Positions 1-7,509 of a DNA stretch of 10,281 nucleotides are shown here, one piece after another. The stretch's first letter is position 1; every line of letters starts with the position of its first letter. The stretch is taken from NCBI GenBank assembly GCA_028710655.1, contig JAQTTS010000053.1, positions 1-10,281 of the forward strand, written 5' to 3'. A model generated the notes under the pieces. The model was not told the DNA's origin, did not search any database, and saw only the letters and a program-made list of their open reading frames with translations. The translations under genes and the position numbers were made by a program. This DNA is from Dehalococcoidales bacterium. Lineage in GTDB: Bacteria > Chloroflexota > Dehalococcoidia > Dehalococcoidales > UBA5760.

Positions 1-1
1 C

Positions 2-1135
2 ACGTATGATGGGTTGCCGGGGGTGAATATACGCTTCATCGTGGTGCATACGTCGCATTTGGCCGTGACCACTGGGGCAATAGATGAGACTGCGGAAGTA
101 GTGTCATGTTCACGCGCAGAGAGTGAGATCGCGTTCACCATGGGGCTGCCAGGGATACTCAGGCGCAGGTTCCCACGGGATAGGTATAGCCCCAGCTTCT
201 GCCGTCATCACTTTGGGGATGCATTCTGTAAGTATCAGATAGGGAATAACTCACTCACCAGTGACCAAATTGTATTCGTGCCCACGAGTGAGTACAACCG
301 GGTGTATTATGCAGGGGGAGGGTTTCTTGACCTTGTGAGCGGGTTTAGCGGTTATCGTGTGTGCAGAGGGAATCTGGTAGCCAATGCGGGCTTTGAGCAG
401 GTGAATAGGGGGTATTTGCCGAGTTCAGGGTGGCTTGGTATGCCCTATCCCCTTTCGTGGAGCCTATGGGGTGGTGCCGGAGACGCAATGCGGCGTGTAG
501 TGACCACCCCCACCAAATATGACCGGTATGCAGTGCATATTGTGGGGTATGGTGCGAATGCAGGGATAAAGCAGGTAGTGGCGGGGCTGGCGTATGGCAA
601 GACGCATCGGGTGTCGTGCTGGTGCAAAGTGGTGAACACTGATGGGAGTCCGAATGGGGTCAGGATAGAAGCGGCACACCCGGATAACCCGGTAGCATAT
701 GCCACAGGGACAGGTGACTGGGAGCAGCTTACATTCACCCTGCCAGCCAGCGCATCCAATGGTGAGTTGAAGATATTCGTAGGGGGTGAGGGGAGTGCTT
801 ATTTTGACTGTGTGAGTGTTACGCCCACGGCTGAACTGCGCCAGTTTGATCGATTCAGGCTCAGGCACGATGCCATCGTGACCATAGCGGGAAGCGCATC
901 CAATGATGGCGAGTTTGTCCTTATGACCGGGCAGGATCAGCGTGATACCGAACTTAGGGGGTACCCCAACTCGGTAGCTGGTATCCAAACATTCCATGCA
1001 GAGGAAATGGGGGAGACAGTGACGATCACTGCTGGGTTTGCCTCCTGTGACCATACCATAGCAGCCTGTCGAATGCGAAATAACTCAGTGAACTTCGGGG
1101 GTAGCCCTGGTATGCAGGGAGGTGTGTATGGATGA
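2..1135 (+). CDS. Tail hub protein, DUF2163/BR0599 family (lambda L-like), 5' partial, with inserted CBM-like domain
   Basis: The frame is open from base 2, so the true start lies upstream. Numbering here starts at the TTG codon at base 14. A first cysteine pair sits in FCRHHFGDAFC (C63, C72) and a second in SCDHTIAAC (C345, C352), followed by the family's C-terminal NF-G-P pattern (NFGGSPGMQG). In DUF2163/lambda L-type proteins such cysteines are thought to hold an Fe-S cluster in the tail hub that joins the tube end to the tip protein. Between the pairs, about residues 118-272 look like a separate galactose-binding/CBM4_9-type beta-sandwich: NLVANAGFEQ at the start, a Trp-rich stretch (W140, W149, W152), GDWEQLTFTLP, and AYFDCVSVTP at the end. 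The family fold resumes at RHDAIVTIAG. The last 8 bases overlap the NlpC/P60 gene, indicating coupled translation. Family call fairly sure; insert identity is inferred from pattern. Confidence 0.82.
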   Translation, partial: TYDGLPGVNIRFIVVHTSHLAVTTGAIDETAEVVSCSRAESEIAFTMGLPGILRRRFPRDRYSPSFCRHHFGDAFCKYQIGNNSLTSDQIVFVPTSEYNRVYYAGGGFLDLVSGFSGYRVCRGNLVANAGFEQVNRGYLPSSGWLGMPYPLSWSLWGGAGDAMRRVVTTPTKYDRYAVHIVGYGANAGIKQVVAGLAYGKTHRVSCWCKVVNTDGSPNGVRIEAAHPDNPVAYATGTGDWEQLTFTLPASASNGELKIFVGGEGSAYFDCVSVTPTAELRQFDRFRLRHDAIVTIAGSASNDGEFVLMTGQDQRDTELRGYPNSVAGIQTFHAEEMGETVTITAGFASCDHTIAACRMRNNSVNFGGSPGMQGGVYG

Positions 1136-1523
1136 GCGACTGAAAGGGCTTATTGGCAGGCCATTTACCAATCTTGGGCGTGATCCGCGTCATGGGCTGG
1201 ATTGCTGGGGCTTGGTGATGGAGGTGTTCCGCAGGTATGGTATTGAGGTGCCCGATTTCGACATTAACTCTTTTGCATATATGGCAATAGATGACTTGGT
1301 TCAGCGAGAAACACTTACGCCCCGTTGGGAGTGGGTGGATGCCCCCACTGATGCCGATGTGCCCCTTGTGGCACTCATGAGGATGCACCCACGGTTGGTG
1401 AATCATGCGGGGGTGTATATTGGCCATGGCACGATTATGCATACGACAAAGGGCACCGGGGTTATCACGAGCCGGCAAACCGCACTGAAAACCCGTATCG
1501 TGGGGTATTATAAACTATCATGA
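1128..1523 (+). CDS. NlpC/P60 family tail peptidase (lambda K / GTA gp14-like)
   Basis: A 131-aa cysteine peptidase of the phage-tail NlpC/P60 group, expected to cleave peptidoglycan cross-links locally as the tail penetrates the wall. The catalytic Cys is C26 in GLDCWGLVMEV, the canonical G-x-D-C-x-G-L-V motif. The catalytic His is H93 in NHAGVYIGHG. H105 in IMHTTKG is the likely third polar residue (H100 is also near). Length matches the stand-alone peptidase domain, without the extra N-terminal domain of lambda K. I chose the ATG at 1128 because AGGGAGG (1116-1122) precedes it by 5 bases; the GTG at 1122 overlaps that ribosome site. The start overlaps the hub gene by 8 bases, and the stop overlaps the J-like gene by ATGA. 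Position between a DUF2163 hub and a J-like protein strongly supports the tail role. Confidence 0.93.
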   Translation: MDERLKGLIGRPFTNLGRDPRHGLDCWGLVMEVFRRYGIEVPDFDINSFAYMAIDDLVQRETLTPRWEWVDAPTDADVPLVALMRMHPRLVNHAGVYIGHGTIMHTTKGTGVITSRQTALKTRIVGYYKLS

Positions 1524-4500
1524 TTACGATCACCGATATACTGAACCCGCTGACTGGTGGGGCGACAACGACCGAGCACCCATGGGTAAGGGGTAGGTCA
1601 CTGGCAGAATACATGGGGTATTCTGGCGAGTGTATTGTCACTTGTGGCAACGAGGAAGTGGCGCTTCCCATAGAGGACATATATCCGGCTAATGGGGAGA
1701 AGTATACTGTGCTGGTAGTGCCAGAGGGTGGGGATAAGCAGACGTGGAGGATTATTGGGGAAGCGGCACTATTTGGTACGGCATTACTGGCGGGAACGCC
1801 TATAGCCGCCACCAAATTCGCATGGCTGTATAAGCAGAGGCAATTGGTGGCTATGGGGGCATGGGCAGGGAGCAATCTGTTACGTATGTTCCTGCGTGAT
1901 AAGGAGAAGCCACTATCCGAGTCCCCTACGTACCAGTGGGGGCATGTGAGCAGCCCCAGTGCTGCGAAGGGTACGGCCACCCCCATCGTGTATGGCAAGG
2001 CGAGAATACGCCCTGTGCTGAAGAATCGGTATGTCACGGTGGAGAGTGATAAGCAAGTGTTGTATGCGCTGTATTCGTGCGCGGGGCATCGGGTGCTGGA
2101 GCGCACACTCCCCACGCTGGATAGCCCATCACTGCTTAATAGCGGTGAGTTCATGGATTCTGACAACCCCGGAGCCACCTTTGTGTTCCGTGAGTATGTT
2201 ACCGATGGGGTATATGAGCTTGGGCATGGTATGGCGTCATTCTACAACGATATCGTGCTGAATGGGCAGGCTATTGGGTATTATGGCAACGATGTGCACT
2301 GGGAGACACGCCCGGGGCTGCCCACACAGCAGGTTATTGAGGGGTTTGACACCACGTATACCAACTGGTCGCAGGATCAGATATTGTATACCGGAGTGCC
2401 TGTAGTCAATCGTAACGAGGTGCAGTTCAGGGTGGCGAATGGGGTATTGTATTGGGAAACCTGCACCGTGATGTATCAGGGTACTGGGTATACGGTTAAT
2501 AAGGGACATCTCACACTCCTTCCAAGCACATTCTACTACGTGGTGTTCAAGCCTGGCGAGACTACATTCTATCTTGCCACGTCGTATGACCCGAACGTAT
2601 ACCATGCCCTGTTCACGTTCAATTCTGGCAGTCCCAGCACGTTTAACTGGGTTGACCCGTTTGAGGCATTGGCGGCAGACATATACAATCCTGCGTATGT
2701 GTTTGGGGATGCGCACAACATTGAACTCACCTTCGAGTTCCCCTACGGGCTGTATGGCATACAGGATATGAATACTGACATAAAGGCCACATGCCAACTT
2801 ATAGCCCAGTACCGTGAGTATGGCGCTGAGGACTGGAGCAACTTTGACTTCGGCCTTAACAGCACCTTCACAAGTGCTATACCCATTACTGCGGATATTG
2901 ACGCCGGCCTCGTGAAGAAGAACAAGCACACGGCATTCAGTATATCAGTGCGTGCAGTGGCAGAGGGTAACCCCCTTGACACTGACAAATGGTATGAGGT
3001 AAGGGTTACTGCTGCCTCCCCATCAATAATCAAGTTGGTGAATATTGCCACCATGGTGTATGGTGTGGAGGATGATAATGGGGATAGGCCGGGATTCTCG
3101 TATCCCGGAGAGGCACTGCTGGGGATCAAGGCACTCGCCACCGGTCAGATCAGTGGCAATCTCGATGTGCAGGTGGACGTGGAGAGGCGCTACGTGTGGG
3201 TGTATGACACCACACTTGGCTCATGGGTACAGAAGCCTGCCAATAACCACGCATGGGCAGTGTATGACATTCTGGCCAATGGCCACCCGGATCACCCTGC
3301 CTACCCAACCTATGGCAATGCTTATGCCGATACGATATACGGTTGCGGCTTGGATAAGGACAGGCTGGATTACACCGACTTCTCCACATGGGCAGACTAC
3401 ATAGACGAGATTGGGTATGAGCTGAATATCTGCTTCGACACCTTCGGTGAGGCGTGGGACGCCATACTGCGGATATGCCAAGAAGGATGGGGTATGATCT
3501 ACCCAATTGGCACTACCGTACACGTATTCGTGGACAAGCCAGGCGATGTCACCCAGCTATTCACCATGGGGGCTATATCCAATGCCTCACAGTCGTTTCT
3601 TGGGCGACAGTCTATGGCCACCCTTCTCGAAGTGACCTATCAGGACAGTGAGCGCAATTACGAGAATACCCAACTCGTGGCACGTTCTTCGGATTGGGAT
3701 AGCAGTAGTATTCTGGGTGACAACAGCTCCATCACACTGTACGGCACCAAGAGTTTCGGCCAAGCGTGGAGTCTGGCAAGGCGTATGGTGTTGGGCAATG
3801 AGCTTCTGAAGTCCACATTCCAGTTCGACGTGGATGTGGATGCGTTGTCTGCTCAGGTGGGGGATGTCGTTGAGATACAGCACGATGTACTCACTACGGG
3901 GCAGGGTGGGCGTATCGTGTCAGTGGGGGTAGTGCAGACGGCACAGGAGCAGCTTACTGACGGCGGATTGGAGAACTGGGCATCGGTAACCAATCTTGCC
4001 AATTGGATAGAGGGAGTGGCCGGGACAAGCACCATCAGCAGGGATGCCGATGCATACTCAGGATCATTCGCGGCACTATTCAGCATTGATGGGTCAAACA
4101 GCATTGCCCAAATATACCAGTCAGTGGTGCTGCTTGCCTCCACAGACTATACATTCTCGTTCTACAGCAAGGAGTATAGCGGTGCGAACTGCCTTATCCA
4201 GATACGGACAGGGGAGGGCACCCCACGGTATCTTCAGGCTGATGGTTCGTGGTCTACGGCAGTGGCCTACCTACACCAGTCATCCAACATCGCATGGACA
4301 CAGCACATAACTGAATTCACCACTCCGGCGTGGGCTGGCAACTACCGGGTGTTGGTTGCCCGTGACGACGCTGCCTCAAGAGCAATTTGGATTGACGCAC
4401 TCAGCCTTACCACGCTCGTGGATACCACCAACCTGCTCGTCACATTCGACAGAATACTCACCCGGACGTATGGCCAAACCTATGAGCTTATGGTGCAGCA

Positions 4501-5101
4501 CGGCGACGGGACGTATGACATCATAGAGGACATCACCGGGACTGTGGCTGAGGATACTGATGAGTTGGTTATTGCCATGGTCGATTTCACGGTGACCCCG
4601 GCAGCCTATGAGCAGTATTCGTTCGGAGTGTCCGGTGCCCATACCAAGACCTACCGGATAATCAGTATATCCAGGGCATCTGAGTTGCAGCGTACCATAT
4701 CGGCCATGGAGTATTCAGCGGGGGTATATGACTGCGTAGTCCCGGCTGATGGCGATGCTGAGACCTCTGATGGCATCGTCGTGGCGGCCAAGGTTGCTCT
4801 TCCCTCTGACACACCCGGTGATATTGTGGCAATACTCAATGCCGCCACCAACGTGCAGCTTCAGGAGGTCACGAGTAGGAACCGCATCACGGGAGAGTAC
4901 GAGTCATGCATCGTGGTGAAGTGGGTTACCGTGGACGGTCCACGGGGCACATGGGAGATATGGTTCCGTGACGTGGATGCGGGTGAGACTGATTGGCAGG
5001 GGGTGTGGCAGGACGGAGAGTATGACTCGGGGGAGATAGTGGAGTCCGATGGGGAAGTGTTCCTGAGCACGACTGATGGCAATACGGAGGTGCCGGGATG
5101 A
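1520..5101 (+). CDS. Tail-tip protein J / megatron-like host-specificity protein, with inserted binding modules
   Basis: A 1193-aa central tail-tip protein expected to cap the tube and contact the host. Residues 1-75 resemble a lambda I-type beta-grasp domain; residues 78-104 are strongly hydrophobic (AALFGTALLAGTPIAATKFA), as in many J-like proteins. The family signature SPTYQWG...GTATPIVYGKARI is at 135-163. About 275-385 is a beta-rich insert with VMYQGTGYTVNKG, similar to a module in the downstream fibre protein. About 500-800 is the J-like hub part. About 806-966 looks like a CBM-type insert (EQLTDGGLENW ... IWIDALSLTT). From about 1098 an FN3-like domain begins (DTPGDIVAILNA ... WEIWFRDVD) but gives way to a CBM5/12-like repeat starting at W1159 and stops at ...NTEVPG, before that repeat's expected final Trp. 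The ATG at 1520 overlaps the NlpC stop (ATGA). The C-terminus is apparently split; the rest lies in the next two genes. Confidence 0.85.
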   Translation: MITITDILNPLTGGATTTEHPWVRGRSLAEYMGYSGECIVTCGNEEVALPIEDIYPANGEKYTVLVVPEGGDKQTWRIIGEAALFGTALLAGTPIAATKFAWLYKQRQLVAMGAWAGSNLLRMFLRDKEKPLSESPTYQWGHVSSPSAAKGTATPIVYGKARIRPVLKNRYVTVESDKQVLYALYSCAGHRVLERTLPTLDSPSLLNSGEFMDSDNPGATFVFREYVTDGVYELGHGMASFYNDIVLNGQAIGYYGNDVHWETRPGLPTQQVIEGFDTTYTNWSQDQILYTGVPVVNRNEVQFRVANGVLYWETCTVMYQGTGYTVNKGHLTLLPSTFYYVVFKPGETTFYLATSYDPNVYHALFTFNSGSPSTFNWVDPFEALAADIYNPAYVFGDAHNIELTFEFPYGLYGIQDMNTDIKATCQLIAQYREYGAEDWSNFDFGLNSTFTSAIPITADIDAGLVKKNKHTAFSISVRAVAEGNPLDTDKWYEVRVTAASPSIIKLVNIATMVYGVEDDNGDRPGFSYPGEALLGIKALATGQISGNLDVQVDVERRYVWVYDTTLGSWVQKPANNHAWAVYDILANGHPDHPAYPTYGNAYADTIYGCGLDKDRLDYTDFSTWADYIDEIGYELNICFDTFGEAWDAILRICQEGWGMIYPIGTTVHVFVDKPGDVTQLFTMGAISNASQSFLGRQSMATLLEVTYQDSERNYENTQLVARSSDWDSSSILGDNSSITLYGTKSFGQAWSLARRMVLGNELLKSTFQFDVDVDALSAQVGDVVEIQHDVLTTGQGGRIVSVGVVQTAQEQLTDGGLENWASVTNLANWIEGVAGTSTISRDADAYSGSFAALFSIDGSNSIAQIYQSVVLLASTDYTFSFYSKEYSGANCLIQIRTGEGTPRYLQADGSWSTAVAYLHQSSNIAWTQHITEFTTPAWAGNYRVLVARDDAASRAIWIDALSLTTLVDTTNLLVTFDRILTRTYGQTYELMVQHGDGTYDIIEDITGTVAEDTDELVIAMVDFTVTPAAYEQYSFGVSGAHTKTYRIISISRASELQRTISAMEYSAGVYDCVVPADGDAETSDGIVVAAKVALPSDTPGDIVAILNAATNVQLQEVTSRNRITGEYESCIVVKWVTVDGPRGTWEIWFRDVDAGETDWQGVWQDGEYDSGEIVESDGEVFLSTTDGNTEVPG
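5086..5090 (+). promoter_or_regulatory. Ribosome binding site GGAGG for the 68-aa CBM-like gene
   Basis: GGAGG lies 7 bases before the ATG at 5098, inside the last codons of the J-like gene. A good site at correct spacing argues that the split after the J-like protein is a real gene boundary and not an assembly error. Confidence 0.75.
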
Positions 5102-5304
5102 CATGGGTGAGTCTGGATGATAAGAGGCAGTGGATGGGGGTGTGGGATGAGGACTATACCTATGCCCTTGATGACACTGTACAGTATAAAACCACCAATG
5201 GCCAGTACCACGTATTCATCTCCAAGGCAGGGCATAACAGGGGCAATACCCCCACAACCTCACCGGCCTATTGGCGCAGGCTACAACAGGAGCCGTGGAC
5301 ATGA
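5098..5304 (+). CDS. Small CBM5/12-like carbohydrate-binding protein of the tail tip
   Basis: A 68-aa protein that is essentially one chitin-binding-type (CBM5/12-like) repeat. It has W12 and W16 in WMGVW, Y22, D26-V28-Y30 (the usual Y..GD.V.Y pattern, with DDTVQY here), Y37-V39 (QYHVF), P52 and a closing W59 (SPAYWRRL). Such modules occur in phage tails and in polysaccharide hydrolases and bind glycans through exposed aromatics. Its first residues, MTWVSL, fit the missing W..L end of the repeat that terminates the J-like protein, so the upstream boundary cuts through a repeat. Both ends are ATGA overlaps (5098-5101 and 5301-5304), and GGAGG precedes the start by 7 bases. There is no signal peptide or membrane segment. 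It probably assembles with the tip, but could be a remnant of a formerly continuous J-fibre protein. Confidence 0.7.
   Translation: MTWVSLDDKRQWMGVWDEDYTYALDDTVQYKTTNGQYHVFISKAGHNRGNTPTTSPAYWRRLQQEPWT
5288..5292 (+). promoter_or_regulatory. Ribosome binding site AGGAG that sets the fibre start at 5301
   Basis: AGGAG lies 8 bases before the ATG at 5301, which forms an ATGA overlap with the preceding stop. This supports ATG 5301 over the in-frame TTG at 5271, which has no comparable site. Confidence 0.72.
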
Positions 5305-7343
5305 TAGTACGCAATGATCAAAGAGCCACCCTGCTTGGGGATTTTGTTGTAGGCCATGAGTATGAGGTGGTGGTGAGGGCGGTGGGGCCGGATGGCGTCA
5401 AGGAGCCAATGGAGAACGCCGCACGCAATGTCATTATCATTACGGGGAAGGTAACTACCCCTGACACACCCACGGACGCATCAGCAGGCGGGTTCCTGAA
5501 TTCCATCGTGGTGGCATGGGTGAATCCCGCCAACTATGACCTGAAATGGGTGGAGGTGTGGCGGGCAGACACGAACGATATAGCCACTGCCACCAAGATA
5601 GCCGAGGTGAAGGGGTTAAGCTATACTGATCAGCTTGGTGATGGGGACTTGAAGCGGTATTATTGGCTCCGGGCAGTGAATACGTCCGGGCAGATATCGG
5701 ACTTTACTGCCAGTGTTGAGGCAACATCTGAGTCAGTAGCCGCCACGTCCATTGATGACTTCAGCATCACCGCCACCAAGATGTTCCTGAACACGATTAT
5801 ACTGGATGCGGACGTATGGACTGATGATGACCCTAATACCAATAGTGTATCGTGGAATGCCCACTCCATTGTGTATCAGGGGGCGGCATACCCCATTGAC
5901 GCTGGTAATACCAGTGCCAAGTACATCTACTGGGTCGCAGGGGAGGATCACTATTCCACGTCTGCCACACACCCGGTATTGGGTAACACCGGCTTCATGA
6001 TTGCCACCAATACGGGCGGTGTGCACACTATGGTGTGGAATTCGGCTGCCAATATGGTCATTGGCACTGCCTACATCGCCGATCTCGCCGTGACGGATGC
6101 CAAGATCAATACCCTTTCTGCCAACAAGCTCACGGCAGGCACTATTGACGCCTCTGTTATCGCGGTGACCAATTTGAACGCCAGTAATATCTCATCCGGC
6201 ACACTCGGTGACGCCCGTATTGGGAGTGCTACGGCATGGAATGCCAAATTGGGTGTGGGTGATGTTGGGGATATGGCGTTTGAGGACTTGGTAGAAGCAG
6301 CAAAACTTGGCACCACGGTAATAAGCGGTGGGTACATTATTACAAGCCTCCTTTCTGCGGATAATATCCAGGCTGGTACTCTCACTGGCCGTACAGTACA
6401 GACTGCATCGAGCGGGCAGCGTATCATTATGTCAGGTGCTGATAACACCCTCAGATTCAGAGATTCTTCTGATAATGAAGTCATACGTATCATGGGTGCA
6501 GGTACCGGGTACATAAGAGTCAATACCGCTGGTGAGGTCGGGATGGACTTGATTGGCGGTGGAGCTGTATCAGGCCAGGCACCATTACGCATCACCAACT
6601 CCCAAGCTAACACCGATACCGCCCACGTACTTGACCTCTACGGGTACCCGACAGCCGCCCATCCCGGACAAGCCCTTGTCGCCTATATTGAGTCCAACGG
6701 TGACATAGTGACCGTGGGGGGTATATCACTGAGCGCAGGCAAGTTAGTAGACACTATAGACGTGAGCGCACACCGACATTCTGGTGCTGCGGGGGATGGT
6801 TCTAAGGTATACTACACTGATTTGCAGAATATTCCGGCATCATTCTCCCCCGCATCACACGCATTACTAACCCATACAGTAAGTGGATTGACTGGTGGCC
6901 ACTTTCTCAAGGCGATTAATGCCGACCAATTCGGCTTCTCTGCGCACGGACTTACGTACACAGACGTCGGAGCGGCACCTGCAACCAAAGGAGTCACCAA
7001 TGGTGATTCCCATAACCACAGTGGCGGCGATGGCGGCACAATAGCGTTCTCATCCATCGGATCGCAACCTACAACGTTATCGGGTTACGGGATAACGGAT
7101 GCGGCGAGTGATACTGAGCTATCCACACACACATCCAGCACCGGCAACAGGGCGCACGTACCATCGGTAGGATCATCGGGGCAGTACCTCAATAATTATG
7201 GCGCATTTACCACGATCACATGGAGCCAGATCAGCAAAGGCACGGTGTTTTCTGGAACCCGCACATGGGTTGACCCGAATACTGCTGACGTTCATACCGT
7301 TGTGGTATCGAATGGACTCATAACATCCTGGACGGCGGAATAA
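5301..7343 (+). CDS. Tail fibre / tail-tip extension protein with FN3 domains and HxH motifs
   Basis: A 680-aa fibre-like protein that continues the J-like C-terminal architecture. Residues 8-50 look like the second half of an FN3 domain (VGHEYEVVVRAVGPDGV), and 52-142 are a complete FN3-like domain (PDTPTDASAG ... YYWLRAVNTSGQISDF). Residues 183-250 form a module with SVSWNAHSIVYQG, AYPIDAGNT, YIYWV and GFMIATNTGG. Residues 256-305 (AYIADLAVTDAKINTLSANK) match the helical/collar region seen after FN3 domains in J-like proteins. The C-terminal half is repetitive fibre sequence with HRH (491-493) and HNH (571-573), motifs that bind metal in some trimeric fibres, and PTTLSGYGITDA, a recurrent tail-fibre repeat. 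No hydrolase or chaperone domain is recognised. The start at 5301 is favoured by AGGAG and the ATGA overlap. The role in receptor contact is inferred from domains and neighbours. Confidence 0.85.
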   Translation: MIVRNDQRATLLGDFVVGHEYEVVVRAVGPDGVKEPMENAARNVIIITGKVTTPDTPTDASAGGFLNSIVVAWVNPANYDLKWVEVWRADTNDIATATKIAEVKGLSYTDQLGDGDLKRYYWLRAVNTSGQISDFTASVEATSESVAATSIDDFSITATKMFLNTIILDADVWTDDDPNTNSVSWNAHSIVYQGAAYPIDAGNTSAKYIYWVAGEDHYSTSATHPVLGNTGFMIATNTGGVHTMVWNSAANMVIGTAYIADLAVTDAKINTLSANKLTAGTIDASVIAVTNLNASNISSGTLGDARIGSATAWNAKLGVGDVGDMAFEDLVEAAKLGTTVISGGYIITSLLSADNIQAGTLTGRTVQTASSGQRIIMSGADNTLRFRDSSDNEVIRIMGAGTGYIRVNTAGEVGMDLIGGGAVSGQAPLRITNSQANTDTAHVLDLYGYPTAAHPGQALVAYIESNGDIVTVGGISLSAGKLVDTIDVSAHRHSGAAGDGSKVYYTDLQNIPASFSPASHALLTHTVSGLTGGHFLKAINADQFGFSAHGLTYTDVGAAPATKGVTNGDSHNHSGGDGGTIAFSSIGSQPTTLSGYGITDAASDTELSTHTSSTGNRAHVPSVGSSGQYLNNYGAFTTITWSQISKGTVFSGTRTWVDPNTADVHTVVVSNGLITSWTAE

Positions 7344-7360
7344 CCGAAAGGCGAACCCTT

Positions 7361-7482
7361 ATGAAACGCATATAGGCACCGGTGGAGCACAGCACGCCAC
7401 AGTCACCACCAGTGTAGCAGGCTTCATGTCAGCCCAGATGCTTGTCGATCATAACGCGATGAAGTCAATACTGGGCATATAA
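7361..7482 (+). pseudogene. Short tail-fibre-type ORF, apparently frameshifted by one base
   Basis: From 7366 the frame reads THIGTGGAQHATVTTSVAGF and then MSAQMLVDHNAMKSILGI to a stop at 7480-7482. The GTGG-x-x-H-x-x-x-TTS-x-AGFMSA pattern is typical of phage tail-fibre ends. That frame has no ATG, GTG or TTG before 7423, but ATG AAA at 7361 is preceded by GAAAGG (7346-7351, 9 bases away) and runs out of frame to a stop after MKRI. One extra A in the AAA run, or a -1 shift there, would give MKTHIGTGG... and a 40-aa product. It may be a broken gene, a sequence error, a lost C-terminal tail of the fibre protein, or a recoded small gene. The frame has its own upstream stop at 7321-7323. The coding character is convincing; whether it is expressed is unknown. 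Confidence 0.55.
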
Positions 7483-7509
7483 CCAACACCATTCGCAAGG
7501 GGATAGGCA

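Noticed and set aside
464..1054. Long minus-strand ORF (196 codons) opposite the hub gene
   Set aside because: It is a shadow of the hub coding strand, with no ribosome site or recognisable protein pattern.
1465..2178. Minus-strand ORF of 237 codons opposite the J-like gene
   Set aside because: Antisense to a clearly coding region with a known family; low-complexity Ser/Pro composition typical of shadow frames.
5271..5300. TTG at 5271 as the fibre gene start
   Set aside because: It would overlap the 68-aa gene by 34 bases and has no ribosome site at proper spacing; ATG 5301 has AGGAG and an ATGA overlap.
7361..7375. Programmed -1 slippage at ATG AAA C in the mini-gene
   Set aside because: The site is not a canonical X XXY YYZ heptamer, so a simple indel is a better explanation, though not excluded.
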